Below are positions 12,816-20,362 of a stretch of DNA of 20,362 nucleotides, piece by piece. The stretch comes from Elusimicrobiota bacterium (GTDB lineage Bacteria; Elusimicrobiota; Elusimicrobia; UBA1565; JACRDR01). Position numbers and translations under genes: made by a program. The stretch is taken from contig JACRDR010000279.1 in NCBI GenBank assembly GCA_016212845.1, positions 1 through 20,362 of the forward strand, in the 5' to 3' direction. How positions within the stretch are numbered: the stretch's first letter is position 1; every line of letters begins with the position of its first letter. Under the pieces are notes generated by a model that ran no database searches, had not been told where the DNA came from, and saw only the letters and a list, made by a program, of their open reading frames with translations.

Positions 12816-15800
12816 TACTTTGCCGAGACGGCCAGTTCGAAGCCCGACGAGTGCGCCGCCATTTCGGGCGCGTACATCGACTGCAGCACCGCGGCGCCGA
12901 TGCGGTAGCGTCCCGGCGTCGTCGGCCGGATGCGGTACTTCAGGACGTACTCGCCATGCGGCAGCCAGCCCATGAAGAAGTTCGTGAGCGAGTCGCGCGG
13001 TTCCTCGTAGCGGCTGAGCTGGTCCCAGCGCCAGCCGCTGGTGAGCGCCTCCGCCTCGAAGCCGGCCCCTCTAGGATCCTTGAGGTGGACGTACTCGAAC
13101 TGCGACCGGGCCCGCACGATGAGCTGCACGTCGATCTCGTCGCCCACCTTCACGGTGTCGCCGGACTTCAGCGGCTCGAGCTTGGCTTTGGCCGGATCGT
13201 CCGTCTTCGCGACGCGGCGGAAGAATTTCCGTTCGAGCTCGATCATGCCGGCGCCGGAGGCCTTCGGCAGCTGGTCGGTCGAATAGACCCACGTAAGCGA
13301 GGCGAACGCGAGGCCCGGGCCGTCCTTCGTGATGACGGCCTTGCCGTCGGCGGGTTTGACCGCCTCGCCGCTCTTGAAGACGCGGATCGGCTCGGCGAGC
13401 CACTCGAGAGCGCCGACGTCGCGCTTCGTCGCGGTCTCGCCCCACTTCACCTGATAAGAGTCTCCCTTCTCCAAGGCGCCGCGCTTCTTCATGACGTCGA
13501 GGAGCGAGTAGATCGCCGCGGCCGAGGCCTTGGTCGACTTCCACTCGTTGCCTTTCCGGTTGAAGAGCAGCCACTGGACCATGCCGGGGATCCGGGGATC
13601 CTTCGGGCGCATCGTCAGCAGCGTGCGCAGGAGGAACGCGTGCGTCTCGACGGTGTCGTTGTACCAGAGCCACGAGAGCTTCTCGGGCTGCCAGTAGACG
13701 CCGGCGATGGGATCCTCGCGCGCGCCGTCCATCGCGCGGTTGAGGTACTGCTCCGCCTTGGCGGTCTCGCCGAGGCGGAAATAGACGTGCGCGGCGAGCG
13801 CGCGGCCGATCGGCGTGAGCGCGTCGCCGTGCTTGTCTGCGTAATCGACCCAGGCCTTCGCGAGCTTCATCCCCGTTTCGGAGCCGTCGTAGGTTTTGTC
13901 GAAGGAGCTGACCACCCACGCGCCGTAGAGCACGAGCGAGAGCTCGTAAGGTTCGGGCTTCAAGTGCCGCGGCAGCTCCGCGTAGACGTATTGGAGCGCG
14001 CGCGTCGCGGAGTCGCGGGGGATCGAGACGTCGTAGCGCGCCGCCTCGGCGAAGCCGCCGAGCACGAGCAGCGTCATGTACGGGTCCGCCCGGCCGCCCG
14101 GGAACCAGGGGAAGCCGCCATCGCCGAGCTGATACGAGAGCAGGGTCTGCAGCGCGTCCGCCTTCTGCTCCTCGACGATCTTCGGTTCGAAGAGGTCGAT
14201 GATCGGCCAGCCGGCCGAGATCCCCTGCGACTGGTTCTCCCACGGCGTCTCGAGGAGGGACATGAGACGGCGCGGGTCCTTGCGGTCCCAGGCGGGCGTG
14301 AGCGTGCTGCGCTTCGGGATCTTCTTCACCGCCTCGGCGAGCTTCGGGTTCTTGCGGTAGAACGCGTTGACGATCGCCAACGGCACGAAGCGATTGAGGG
14401 TCTGCTCCGTGCACTCGTGCGGGTAGCGCATGAGGAACGGCAGCGAGTTGAGGACCGACAGCGCGAGCTGCGGATCGATCTGCAGCGTCATCGACTCGTG
14501 CTCGCGCGTGGGGTCGGCTTCCTTGAACGTGGGCAGCTCGAGGACCTTCTTCGTCTTGCCGTCGAGCGCCACCAAGGTCGACTCGATCAGCCGTTCCCGG
14601 GAAGGCAGCAGCGGCAGGTCGCGCTCTTCCGCGTCGACGAGCTCGCCGGAGCGGGCGACCGCGCGGATCTTGAAGTTTCCGGTGCCGCGGCCGGCCTTCA
14701 CGTCCCAGGCCAGCGCCGCCGCGCCCTTGGCCTTGGCGCGGAACTTCTGGCTCGCGCCGGAGAGCCCGAGGCGCTCGAGGGCCGGCTTGCCGTCCTCGTC
14801 GGCGGTGAGCGTGACCTCGCCGGTCAGCTCGCGGTCCGTGTCGTTGTTGACGAGCGCGAGGATGCGTCCGGTGTCGCCTTCTCGATAGAAGCGAGGCATC
14901 TCGACGCGCACCATCAGCTCCTTCCGGGTCGCGAAGGTGGTCGCCGCCGTGCCGCGCTTCACGTCTCGCGAGAGGATCGCGACCGTCGTGCGCCAGTCGG
15001 TGAGGCGCTCGGGCGCCTTGAAGGAGAGCTTCGCCTTGCCCATGGCGATGGGCAGCTGCGGCTCGAAGTAGGCGGTCTCGGAAAAGTCCTTGCGCGCCGC
15101 CGGGGCCGGAGGCGCGGCCGCGGCGTTTTCGTCCTGGGCCATGGAACTCCTCTCCCGCGCGGCGGCTGGGGCCGCCGGAGCCGCCGCCTTCATCATCGCC
15201 ATCGGCGCGCCGTCCATGGCGGGAGCGAAGCCTTCCTCCATGTACGCGCGGCCGCGGAGTCCTCCACCCGGGCCGCCGCCCCCGCCGCCGAGCATCTCCA
15301 GCATGCCGTAGCCGCCGTAGATCCGGGTCTTATTGAAGCGGAGCATCGGCGGGGTCTTCGACTGCGTCGCCTGCTGGAAGAGCTGAAGCATTCGCTGGAT
15401 CTCGCCCTCGCGTATGGAGACCGAGTTGACCCACGGCTGCCAGATCGAGCCTTGCGCGCCGGGCGCGCCGCCGTTGCGCGGGTAGAGTCCGGCCGTCCAG
15501 CCGCCGGCCTGCGCCGCGTAGTACTCGAGCGAGCGGTCGTAGACGCGCACGAGCGCCTCGGCGTTCACCGGCTTGCCGGAGGAGTCCTTCACGGTGAGCG
15601 TGCCCTGCGTCTTCTGACCGGGCTTCACCGCCTTGGGAAGCTTGAGGTCGACTCTTAGCTCCTTTTCCTTCCACGGGACGTCCGCCTGCACCTGGCCGGA
15701 GCGAACCCGGAAGTCCTTCGCGCCGAACCAGCGGATCGTGAATCCCCCTTTGTGGTCGGCGCGCACGGGAAGCGACAGCACGCGGACGCCGCCCGGCAGG

Positions 15801-18754
15801 GCGCGGCGCTCGAGCAGGTACTGGCCCGCCCAGATCTCGACGAACATCGTGTGGCCGATGAGGCTCGAGCCGATGAGAAAGCGCGCGTTCTCGCCCGAAA
15901 CGAACGACGCGTGCTCGGCGAGCGCGACGGCGGGGAGCGGCAGGTTCACCTTGCCGCTGCCGGCGGCGACGAGCACGACGGACTGCTCGATGGAGCCGCC
16001 CCACGGGTCGTCGGTCTTCACGGTGAGCCGGTACGCGCCCTCCTCGAGGTTTCCGAGCTTCGCGTCGGCGGGAGCGTCTTCGGTGAAGCGCAGGTCGCCC
16101 GCGCCGGCCTTCTTGCCGTTCGGGACGTCCTTGTAAATTTCCTCGAGGGAAGGCGCGGCGGGGAACTGCCCGCCCCAGGTCGTGCCCGGATCTTCGGCCT
16201 TGGGCGTTCCCTCGAGCCGGAACAGCGTCCACTTGCCCCTGCCCGCCACCGCGCGCTCGTTGAGATTGCGCAGGCGGACCGGCACCGCCGCCTCTTCGCC
16301 GGCGGTGAAGAAGCCGGCGGACGGCGAGATCTCGAAGAGGTACGCCTTCGCGCCCGCCGTGAAGGTGCGCGAGGCCTTGATCGTGCGGCCTCCCGCGTCG
16401 CGCGCCTCGACCTCGACGTTGAACTGGGCCGGGTAGGGGTCTTTCGCCGACAGGTCGTCGGGCTGGGGGGTGAACGCGAACGACCACTTCCCCGCGGCGT
16501 CCGTCTTCAGGCTGCCTTGGGCGACCTGCTGCGCGCCGCCGCCCCAGGGCCGCCACCACCAGCAGAACCACGGGATCCAGCGCTGGCGCGTGACCTTGTA
16601 GGTGACGTCCGCGTCGGGCACCGCACCGCCGAAATAGTATTTCGCCTCGCCGGTGACGACGGCGTTCTTGCCGAACTTCCAGGCGCCCGTCGATTCGCCG
16701 ACGAGGACCTCGAACTCGGGCCGCTTGTACTCTTCGATCTGGAAATTCCCGCCGCCCCAGAAATTGCGGCCGAACTCGCTCATGTTGGCGCCGAGCTGGT
16801 AGTAGCCGAGGAGCCGGCCGGTCGGGATCGTGAACCGCGCCGACGCGCTGCCGAACGAGTTGAGCTTCAGCGTCTGGTTGAAGAACTGCTGGCCGTTCGG
16901 GTCGCTGGCGGTGAGCGTCACCGGTTGGTCGCGGTCGTACGTCTTGTAGCCTCTGGGCAGGCGCAGGATCGCGGTGACCTTCACGCGAACCTCCTGCCCC
17001 GGCCGGTAGATCGGCCGGTCCGTCTCGACCTTGATCTCGATCGGCGCCGGCGCCGACCAGCCGAACGACTCCGCGCCCGACCAATAGGCCACGCTCGCGC
17101 CGGACTTGGCGAGCGGGTCGATGGCGGCGTGATTCCATTCGCCGTAGCCGCGGTTGACGGTCACGGGCGACTGCGCCATGCCCTGCTCGTCGGTCTTGAG
17201 CTGGGCGAGCGCCGGAGCGCTTCCTCGCTCCCAACGCCACGCGGAGATCGACGCCTTGGACGCGGGCCGGCCGGTCTGGGCGTCGAGCGCGTACAGGTGG
17301 AACGTCGGCGCTTCGATCGGGCCGCCCTCTCCCGGCGGGGGCACGAACTGCGCCTCGGGACCCATGAGACCCGCCGAGCCGACGAGGAGGAGGCGCGTCA
17401 CGTTGACGACCGCGCCGAAGATCAAGGACTTGCCCGGCGTGCACGAGTCGTCCGAGCACGCCATCGCGACGTAAATGCCCTCGTCGAGCGGCGGCGGATC
17501 GGACGGCGCTTCCATCCATGTATAGGGCGTCTTCGGCTTCGTCGCCGCGGTCCAGGACTGGTCCGCCCGGCGCGGCGTCAGTTCCCGGAGGAGGGTATCG
17601 GACGCCTGGCGCAGATGCTGCCACTGCTGGTTTCCCGATCCCCAATAGCGGGCGAGCTCGGCCTCGGTCGTGCGGTATAGCCGCAGCTGGACGCGGTCGA
17701 GGTTGCGCGCGCGCACGGTGAGCATGCCCTTTCCCGGAGGCGGGACGGACTTCACCGTGAGCTGGAGCTCGGGCAGCTCGATGCGGGCGCGGAGTCCCGC
17801 GCACTGCTTGGCGGCCTCCTGCCCGGGAAAGCGGTCCTCGGCGTCGCGGCAGAGCTTCACCGCGTCTTCCTGGCGTCCGGCCTGCTCGGAGAGCTGGGCC
17901 GCGCGCAGCGCCGCCGCGGCCTTGGCGCGCGGAGCCTTGAAGGAGTCGCGCCAACCCTTGAGCGTCGCGATCGCCTTCTCGCGGGTCTCCGCGGAGGCGC
18001 CCGTGGTGCCGCCGTGCTGGAAGGGGATGTCGAGCCTTTCGAGCTTCCACAACTCTAGTCCGGTGTCCTCCATGAGCGCCGCGGCTTGGAGGGCCGGCGG
18101 GTCCTGAGGCCGGGGCTCGCCGCGGAAGGAGTCGCCGATGAAAAGCGCCCCGTCCGGCGTGGTCTTGGCGGCGGGCGCCTGGGTCAGCAGGTACTGCGTC
18201 CAGCGCAGCACGACGAAATCCCACAGCGTCGGCGTCCGGTCGAGGTCGGCGTTCTCGAGGTCGACGTAGTACGACTCGTCGCGGATCGCGCGCGCTCTAA
18301 GCTCGGCGCGCAGCGGCCACAGCTGCTGGAACGAGGACGAGGCCTCGGCCTTCCACTCTTCGAGGGTCCGCCGGGTCAGGTCCTTCTTCTCGCCTTCGAC
18401 GCCGACTTCCTCGTCGGAGGGCGCGGCGTAGCCGTACTGCTCGATATTCGCGACCGCGAGCTCGGCCCTAAGAAGCAGAAGCCGGCCGCGCCACAGGGGC
18501 TCGGACGGGAGCTTTTCGGCCGCCAGGCCCTGGGCCGCCTCGGCGTAGCGGAAAAGCATCGCCTTGCTCTCCGCGGTCCGAAAGACCGCGATCCACCGCT
18601 CGTCCCCTGGGCAGGCCTTCAGCGCGCTTTCGTAGCCCGCGAGCGCCTTTTGCGGCTCCTTGCGATCGAAGGCCGCGTTCGCCTCCTGAAGGTCGCACAT
18701 CGCGCCCGCGTGCGCCGACGACGCCAACGTCCAAGCCAGGATCAGGTTGAGCAT
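12815..18754 (-). CDS. Secreted alpha-2-macroglobulin family protein with thioester and bait-like region
   Basis: The product has 1979 residues, within the range of large bacterial macroglobulins. Residues 1-16 are a signal peptide; no lipobox is visible, so it is probably periplasmic rather than a lipoprotein. The N-terminal part (about 17-190) is helical and TPR-like. A string of macroglobulin domains follows, including RPIYRPGQ at 580-587 and a Trp-rich segment (WFCWWWRPWGGG, about 730). A Gly/Ala/Met/Pro-rich insert at 1154-1222 precedes FSETAYFEPQL (1224-1234), the counterpart of the FPETW segment that follows the bait region in animal proteins. The thioester motif CTEQ is intact at 1448-1451, inside YPHECTEQTLNRF, and opens the thioester domain. 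The C-terminus is a beta-rich receptor-binding-like domain. The presumed role is to trap attacking proteases after bait cleavage. It is divergent from the CheR-like gene. Confidence 0.93.
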   Translation of the reverse strand: MLNLILAWTLASSAHAGAMCDLQEANAAFDRKEPQKALAGYESALKACPGDERWIAVFRTAESKAMLFRYAEAAQGLAAEKLPSEPLWRGRLLLLRAELAVANIEQYGYAAPSDEEVGVEGEKKDLTRRTLEEWKAEASSSFQQLWPLRAELRARAIRDESYYVDLENADLDRTPTLWDFVVLRWTQYLLTQAPAAKTTPDGALFIGDSFRGEPRPQDPPALQAAALMEDTGLELWKLERLDIPFQHGGTTGASAETREKAIATLKGWRDSFKAPRAKAAAALRAAQLSEQAGRQEDAVKLCRDAEDRFPGQEAAKQCAGLRARIELPELQLTVKSVPPPGKGMLTVRARNLDRVQLRLYRTTEAELARYWGSGNQQWQHLRQASDTLLRELTPRRADQSWTAATKPKTPYTWMEAPSDPPPLDEGIYVAMACSDDSCTPGKSLIFGAVVNVTRLLLVGSAGLMGPEAQFVPPPGEGGPIEAPTFHLYALDAQTGRPASKASISAWRWERGSAPALAQLKTDEQGMAQSPVTVNRGYGEWNHAAIDPLAKSGASVAYWSGAESFGWSAPAPIEIKVETDRPIYRPGQEVRVKVTAILRLPRGYKTYDRDQPVTLTASDPNGQQFFNQTLKLNSFGSASARFTIPTGRLLGYYQLGANMSEFGRNFWGGGNFQIEEYKRPEFEVLVGESTGAWKFGKNAVVTGEAKYYFGGAVPDADVTYKVTRQRWIPWFCWWWRPWGGGAQQVAQGSLKTDAAGKWSFAFTPQPDDLSAKDPYPAQFNVEVEARDAGGRTIKASRTFTAGAKAYLFEISPSAGFFTAGEEAAVPVRLRNLNERAVAGRGKWTLFRLEGTPKAEDPGTTWGGQFPAAPSLEEIYKDVPNGKKAGAGDLRFTEDAPADAKLGNLEEGAYRLTVKTDDPWGGSIEQSVVLVAAGSGKVNLPLPAVALAEHASFVSGENARFLIGSSLIGHTMFVEIWAGQYLLERRALPGGVRVLSLPVRADHKGGFTIRWFGAKDFRVRSGQVQADVPWKEKELRVDLKLPKAVKPGQKTQGTLTVKDSSGKPVNAEALVRVYDRSLEYYAAQAGGWTAGLYPRNGGAPGAQGSIWQPWVNSVSIREGEIQRMLQLFQQATQSKTPPMLRFNKTRIYGGYGMLEMLGGGGGGPGGGLRGRAYMEEGFAPAMDGAPMAMMKAAAPAAPAAARERSSMAQDENAAAAPPAPAARKDFSETAYFEPQLPIAMGKAKLSFKAPERLTDWRTTVAILSRDVKRGTAATTFATRKELMVRVEMPRFYREGDTGRILALVNNDTDRELTGEVTLTADEDGKPALERLGLSGASQKFRAKAKGAAALAWDVKAGRGTGNFKIRAVARSGELVDAEERDLPLLPSRERLIESTLVALDGKTKKVLELPTFKEADPTREHESMTLQIDPQLALSVLNSLPFLMRYPHECTEQTLNRFVPLAIVNAFYRKNPKLAEAVKKIPKRSTLTPAWDRKDPRRLMSLLETPWENQSQGISAGWPIIDLFEPKIVEEQKADALQTLLSYQLGDGGFPWFPGGRADPYMTLLVLGGFAEAARYDVSIPRDSATRALQYVYAELPRHLKPEPYELSLVLYGAWVVSSFDKTYDGSETGMKLAKAWVDYADKHGDALTPIGRALAAHVYFRLGETAKAEQYLNRAMDGAREDPIAGVYWQPEKLSWLWYNDTVETHAFLLRTLLTMRPKDPRIPGMVQWLLFNRKGNEWKSTKASAAAIYSLLDVMKKRGALEKGDSYQVKWGETATKRDVGALEWLAEPIRVFKSGEAVKPADGKAVITKDGPGLAFASLTWVYSTDQLPKASGAGMIELERKFFRRVAKTDDPAKAKLEPLKSGDTVKVGDEIDVQLIVRARSQFEYVHLKDPRGAGFEAEALTSGWRWDQLSRYEEPRDSLTNFFMGWLPHGEYVLKYRIRPTTPGRYRIGAAVLQSMYAPEMAAHSSGFELAVSAK

Positions 18755-18756
18755 GG

Positions 18757-18775
18757 GGGTTTATCCTACCTAAAA
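18757..18775 (-). promoter_or_regulatory. -10 region next to the macroglobulin start, shared with the EamA gene
   Basis: Read on the minus strand, the 19 bases TTTTAGGTAGGATAAACCC are identical to 502-520. TAGGAT (18768-18763) lies eight bases before the ATG at 18754. No ribosome site is present, so transcription from here would be nearly leaderless. It could act as a constitutive promoter below the ECF-type promoter at 18827-18797. Confidence 0.5.
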
Positions 18776-18796
18776 CGGTCCTACGCGCGCCGGGAC

Positions 18797-18827
18797 TTTA
18801 GACCCTGAGTCGGGAAGAAAGTTCCCT
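18797..18827 (-). promoter_or_regulatory. Sigma-E/ECF-type promoter of the macroglobulin gene
   Basis: On the minus strand, GGAACTT (18825-18819) is followed by a 16-base spacer (18818-18803) and TCTAAA (18802-18797). This matches the classical envelope-stress sigma factor layout, GGAACTT-N16-TCTRA. The extended -35, AGGGAACTTT, is identical to those at 121-130 and 7984-7993. Transcripts would carry a leader of roughly 35 bases before the ATG. An overlapping palindrome, GGGAA-N5-TTCCC (18812-18826), could also bind a dimeric regulator. Confidence 0.55.
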
Positions 18828-18843
18828 CTACCTTATAAGGGTC

Positions 18844-19932
18844 ATGCGAAGCGTGTTGCTGGCCCTCTGGGTGGGCTTCGCCAACGCCCAAACGCGCCCC
18901 ATCGAGCTTCCGGCCGCCCCCCTCGGGCTGCCCGCCTCCGCCGTCGGACAGAAATGGGAGCGGCGCGCCTGGGTGGAGCTCAAGGCCGCCTCGGTCATCA
19001 CCGCCGTTTCGCTGGGCGCCACGCTCGGCTGGGAGGGCGCGGCCGCCGCCGCCGCTGCGACCGTCCTAGCGAGCGTCAAGCTCTCAGCCCCGAAGATCGC
19101 TCCGCTCGCCCCCGCCGCTCCGCTCGCCGCCGCGGCCCCCGCGCCCGCGGCCGCGTTGACCGGCTCCGAGTCGGAGAATCTTCTTCTCGAGCAGCTTTCC
19201 GAGCTCGGACTCAGGCCGGACGCGGCGGAGTTGACGGAGGCGATCGAGCGCGCGGGCGGCCTGCCCGAGCCGGCGTTCTTCCGGAGCGCCGATCAGCGCG
19301 TGGTCCAAGAGGTCGGCGTCATCAACCGGACCGAATTTTTCCGCGACCCGCGCACGTGGAAAAACCTCCGGCCCCGGCTCGAAACAATCGTCGCGCTTAA
19401 GGCGGCGGACGGCGACCGCTCCCTCGTCCTCAAATCCGTCGGCGGCTCCGACGGCTCCGAAGCCTATTCGGTCGCGATGCTGCTCGACGACGTCCTGCGG
19501 AGTTCGGGCGAGGACCCGGGCCGCTGGAAGATCCGCGTCGAGGTCTACGACTTCAATCCGACGAACCGCGTCCTCGCGGCGCTCGGCTACTACCGCGGCC
19601 CTCCGCAGGCGTGGGCCCGCTACTTCGAGCCCGGCGGCGGAAAATGGAGCCGCGTGCGGTCCGACATCCGCTCCTGGATCGTCCCGCGGCCGCTCGAGAT
19701 CCGCAAGCCTTCGGATTGGCCCCGGCTGGCCGACCACCCGGGCGAGGTCCTCTTCTTCCGCTACGTCCAGCCGTATCTCGACCGAGAAGTCCAGCTCAAG
19801 CCCTTCATGGATTTTCTGCGCGCCGGTTCTTGGGCGAAGAAAGGCGGCGCCGTCTTGATCCACACGCCCTGGCGGAAGGGCGTCCTGTGGGACGAGGCCG
19901 GCGAGACGATCGAGCCCGTCCAAGTTTTGTAG
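18844..19932 (+). CDS. Signal-peptide-bearing protein with a CheR-like methyltransferase domain
   Basis: The product has 362 residues. Residues 1-15 look like a signal peptide cut at ANA-Q. A second hydrophobic, Ala-rich stretch (about 48-78) and an Ala/Pro linker (83-105) follow. From about 108 on the chain reads as CheR: a helical subdomain, then NRTEFFRDP (161-169; CheR has NxTxFFR), SVGGSDGSEAYSVAM (198-212; CheR has a GxSxGEEPYSxAM-type SAM loop), VYDFNP with D236 (CheR ATDID), and VLFFRYVQPYLDREVQ (302-317; CheR CRNVLIYFD). It ends at GGAVLIHTP. The conserved Arg, Glu, Tyr-Ser and Asp are present, but EEP is changed to SEA. SAM is cytosolic, so an exported domain would be a puzzle; the hydrophobic N-terminus could instead anchor it. 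No chemotaxis gene is nearby. Start: ATG at 18844, no clear ribosome site. Confidence 0.8.
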   Translation: MRSVLLALWVGFANAQTRPIELPAAPLGLPASAVGQKWERRAWVELKAASVITAVSLGATLGWEGAAAAAAATVLASVKLSAPKIAPLAPAAPLAAAAPAPAAALTGSESENLLLEQLSELGLRPDAAELTEAIERAGGLPEPAFFRSADQRVVQEVGVINRTEFFRDPRTWKNLRPRLETIVALKAADGDRSLVLKSVGGSDGSEAYSVAMLLDDVLRSSGEDPGRWKIRVEVYDFNPTNRVLAALGYYRGPPQAWARYFEPGGGKWSRVRSDIRSWIVPRPLEIRKPSDWPRLADHPGEVLFFRYVQPYLDREVQLKPFMDFLRAGSWAKKGGAVLIHTPWRKGVLWDEAGETIEPVQVL

Positions 19933-19935
19933 AAT
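19930..19935 (+). promoter_or_regulatory. -10 box of alanine dehydrogenase, embedding the upstream stop codon
   Basis: TAGAAT at 19930-19935 is preceded by TTTTG. Its first three bases are the TAG stop of the CheR-like gene. Transcription from about 19942 would give a leader of roughly 25 bases containing the ribosome site GAGGT (19955-19959), seven bases before the ATG at 19967. No clear -35 is seen. Confidence 0.45.
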
Positions 19936-19966
19936 CCTCGCACACAGTTTTCGCGAGGTCCCTCCC

Positions 19967-20362
19967 ATGAAGATCGGCGTTCCCAAGGAAATCAAGAACC
20001 GCGAGCACCGCGTAGGTCTGGTGCCCGGAGGCGCGCGCGCGCTGGTGAAAGACGGCCACCGCGTGTTCGTCGAGAAGGGAGCCGGACTCGGATCGGGCAT
20101 CACCGACGAGGAGTACAAGGCCGCCGGGGCGACGATCGTCGCCGACAAGAAGAAGCTCTTCGACGACTCCGACATGATCGTGAAGGTGAAGGAGCCGCTC
20201 GAGTCCGAGTACTCCTACTTCCACGAAGGGCAGATCCTCTACACCTACCTCCACCTCGCTCCCGATCCGGAGCAGACCAAGGACCTGATCGCCTCGGGCG
20301 CCATCTGCATCGCCTATGAGACCGTCACCAGCGCGCGCGGCGGCCTGCCGCTGCTGGCCCCC
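19967..20362 (+). CDS. ald: Alanine dehydrogenase (5' part, cut by the window end)
   Basis: The first 132 codons are present and open to the edge; the family is about 370 residues long. The N-terminus MKIGVPKEIKNREHRVGLVP is the hallmark of alanine dehydrogenase / PNT-alpha type proteins, with the substrate-binding Arg and Lys region. Further matches are ITDEEYKAAGA, MIVKVKEPLESEY and LYTYLHLAPD, including the conserved KVKEP and YLHLA motifs (Lys and His at the pyruvate site). The enzyme catalyses NAD-dependent reversible deamination of L-alanine to pyruvate and ammonium in the cytoplasm. YLHLAPDPEQTKDL favours alanine dehydrogenase over transhydrogenase alpha. Ribosome site GAGGT at 19955-19959. 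Only 34 bases separate it from the CheR-like stop, so some read-through is likely. Confidence 0.93.
   Translation, partial: MKIGVPKEIKNREHRVGLVPGGARALVKDGHRVFVEKGAGLGSGITDEEYKAAGATIVADKKKLFDDSDMIVKVKEPLESEYSYFHEGQILYTYLHLAPDPEQTKDLIASGAICIAYETVTSARGGLPLLAP

Noticed and set aside
12791..15658. 955-codon plus-strand open frame opposite the macroglobulin gene (and another at 15752-17680)
   Set aside because: They are Arg/Leu/Val/Glu-rich low-complexity products antisense to a macroglobulin whose motifs (RPIYRPGQ, CTEQ) are clear; they are mirror images of its codon pattern.
18844..19932. Assigning cheR as the gene name for the CheR-like protein
   Set aside because: No chemotaxis receptor or other che gene is near, the SAM loop has SEA in place of EEP, and an export signal is present; the domain resemblance does not justify the name.

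Overview
The window is gene-dense, GC-rich DNA from a Gram-negative-type (diderm) bacterium: most products carry signal peptides or membrane segments, and they include a giant alpha-2-macroglobulin and an M16 protease. The gene mix and the -10/start arrangement remind me of the GC-rich groundwater Elusimicrobiota. That placement is a low-confidence inference; Acidobacteriota or Myxococcota are not excluded.

Layout. (1) 1-505: promoter region, a small secreted Lys/Ala-rich protein and a textbook terminator. (2) 522-4252, plus strand: an EamA-type transporter, coupled by a 4-base overlap to a secreted two-domain M16 zinc protease. (3) 7425-4246, minus strand: a four-gene operon in which every junction is a 4-base ATGA/GTGA overlap. 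It encodes a small protein resembling the N-terminal module of long-chain alcohol oxidases, the GMC flavoprotein itself, an unrecognised WRGYN protein, and an exported endonuclease/exonuclease/phosphatase-fold enzyme that looks most like neutral sphingomyelinase. A lipid-processing role is inferred. (4) 7499-8883: a small membrane protein of the TMEM229/CmpB family, then a REP-associated tyrosine transposase (RAYT) flanked by two inverted REP palindromes. (5) 8928-12770, plus strand: a tightly packed Gld-type ABC module (ATPase, permease, GldG-like auxiliary protein, short DUF4340-like protein). (6) 12771-12814: a third REP palindrome that fills the gap between two convergent genes. (7) 18754-12815, minus strand: a 1979-residue thioester alpha-2-macroglobulin with a low-complexity insert at the bait-region position. 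(8) 18844-19932, plus strand: a protein with a signal peptide and a CheR-like methyltransferase domain. (9) 19967-end: the start of alanine dehydrogenase, cut by the window edge.

Themes. Three places carry the same ten bases (AGGGAACTTT) followed at fixed spacing by a CGTA or GGTC box, which looks like an ECF (sigma-E-like) promoter. They lie ahead of the small secreted protein, the transposase and the macroglobulin, suggesting a small envelope-stress regulon. Separately, a 19-base sequence is identical immediately upstream of the EamA and macroglobulin start codons, and several other genes start 4-10 bases after a -10-like box, which suggests leaderless transcripts. The long open frames antisense to the real genes are by-products of high GC.
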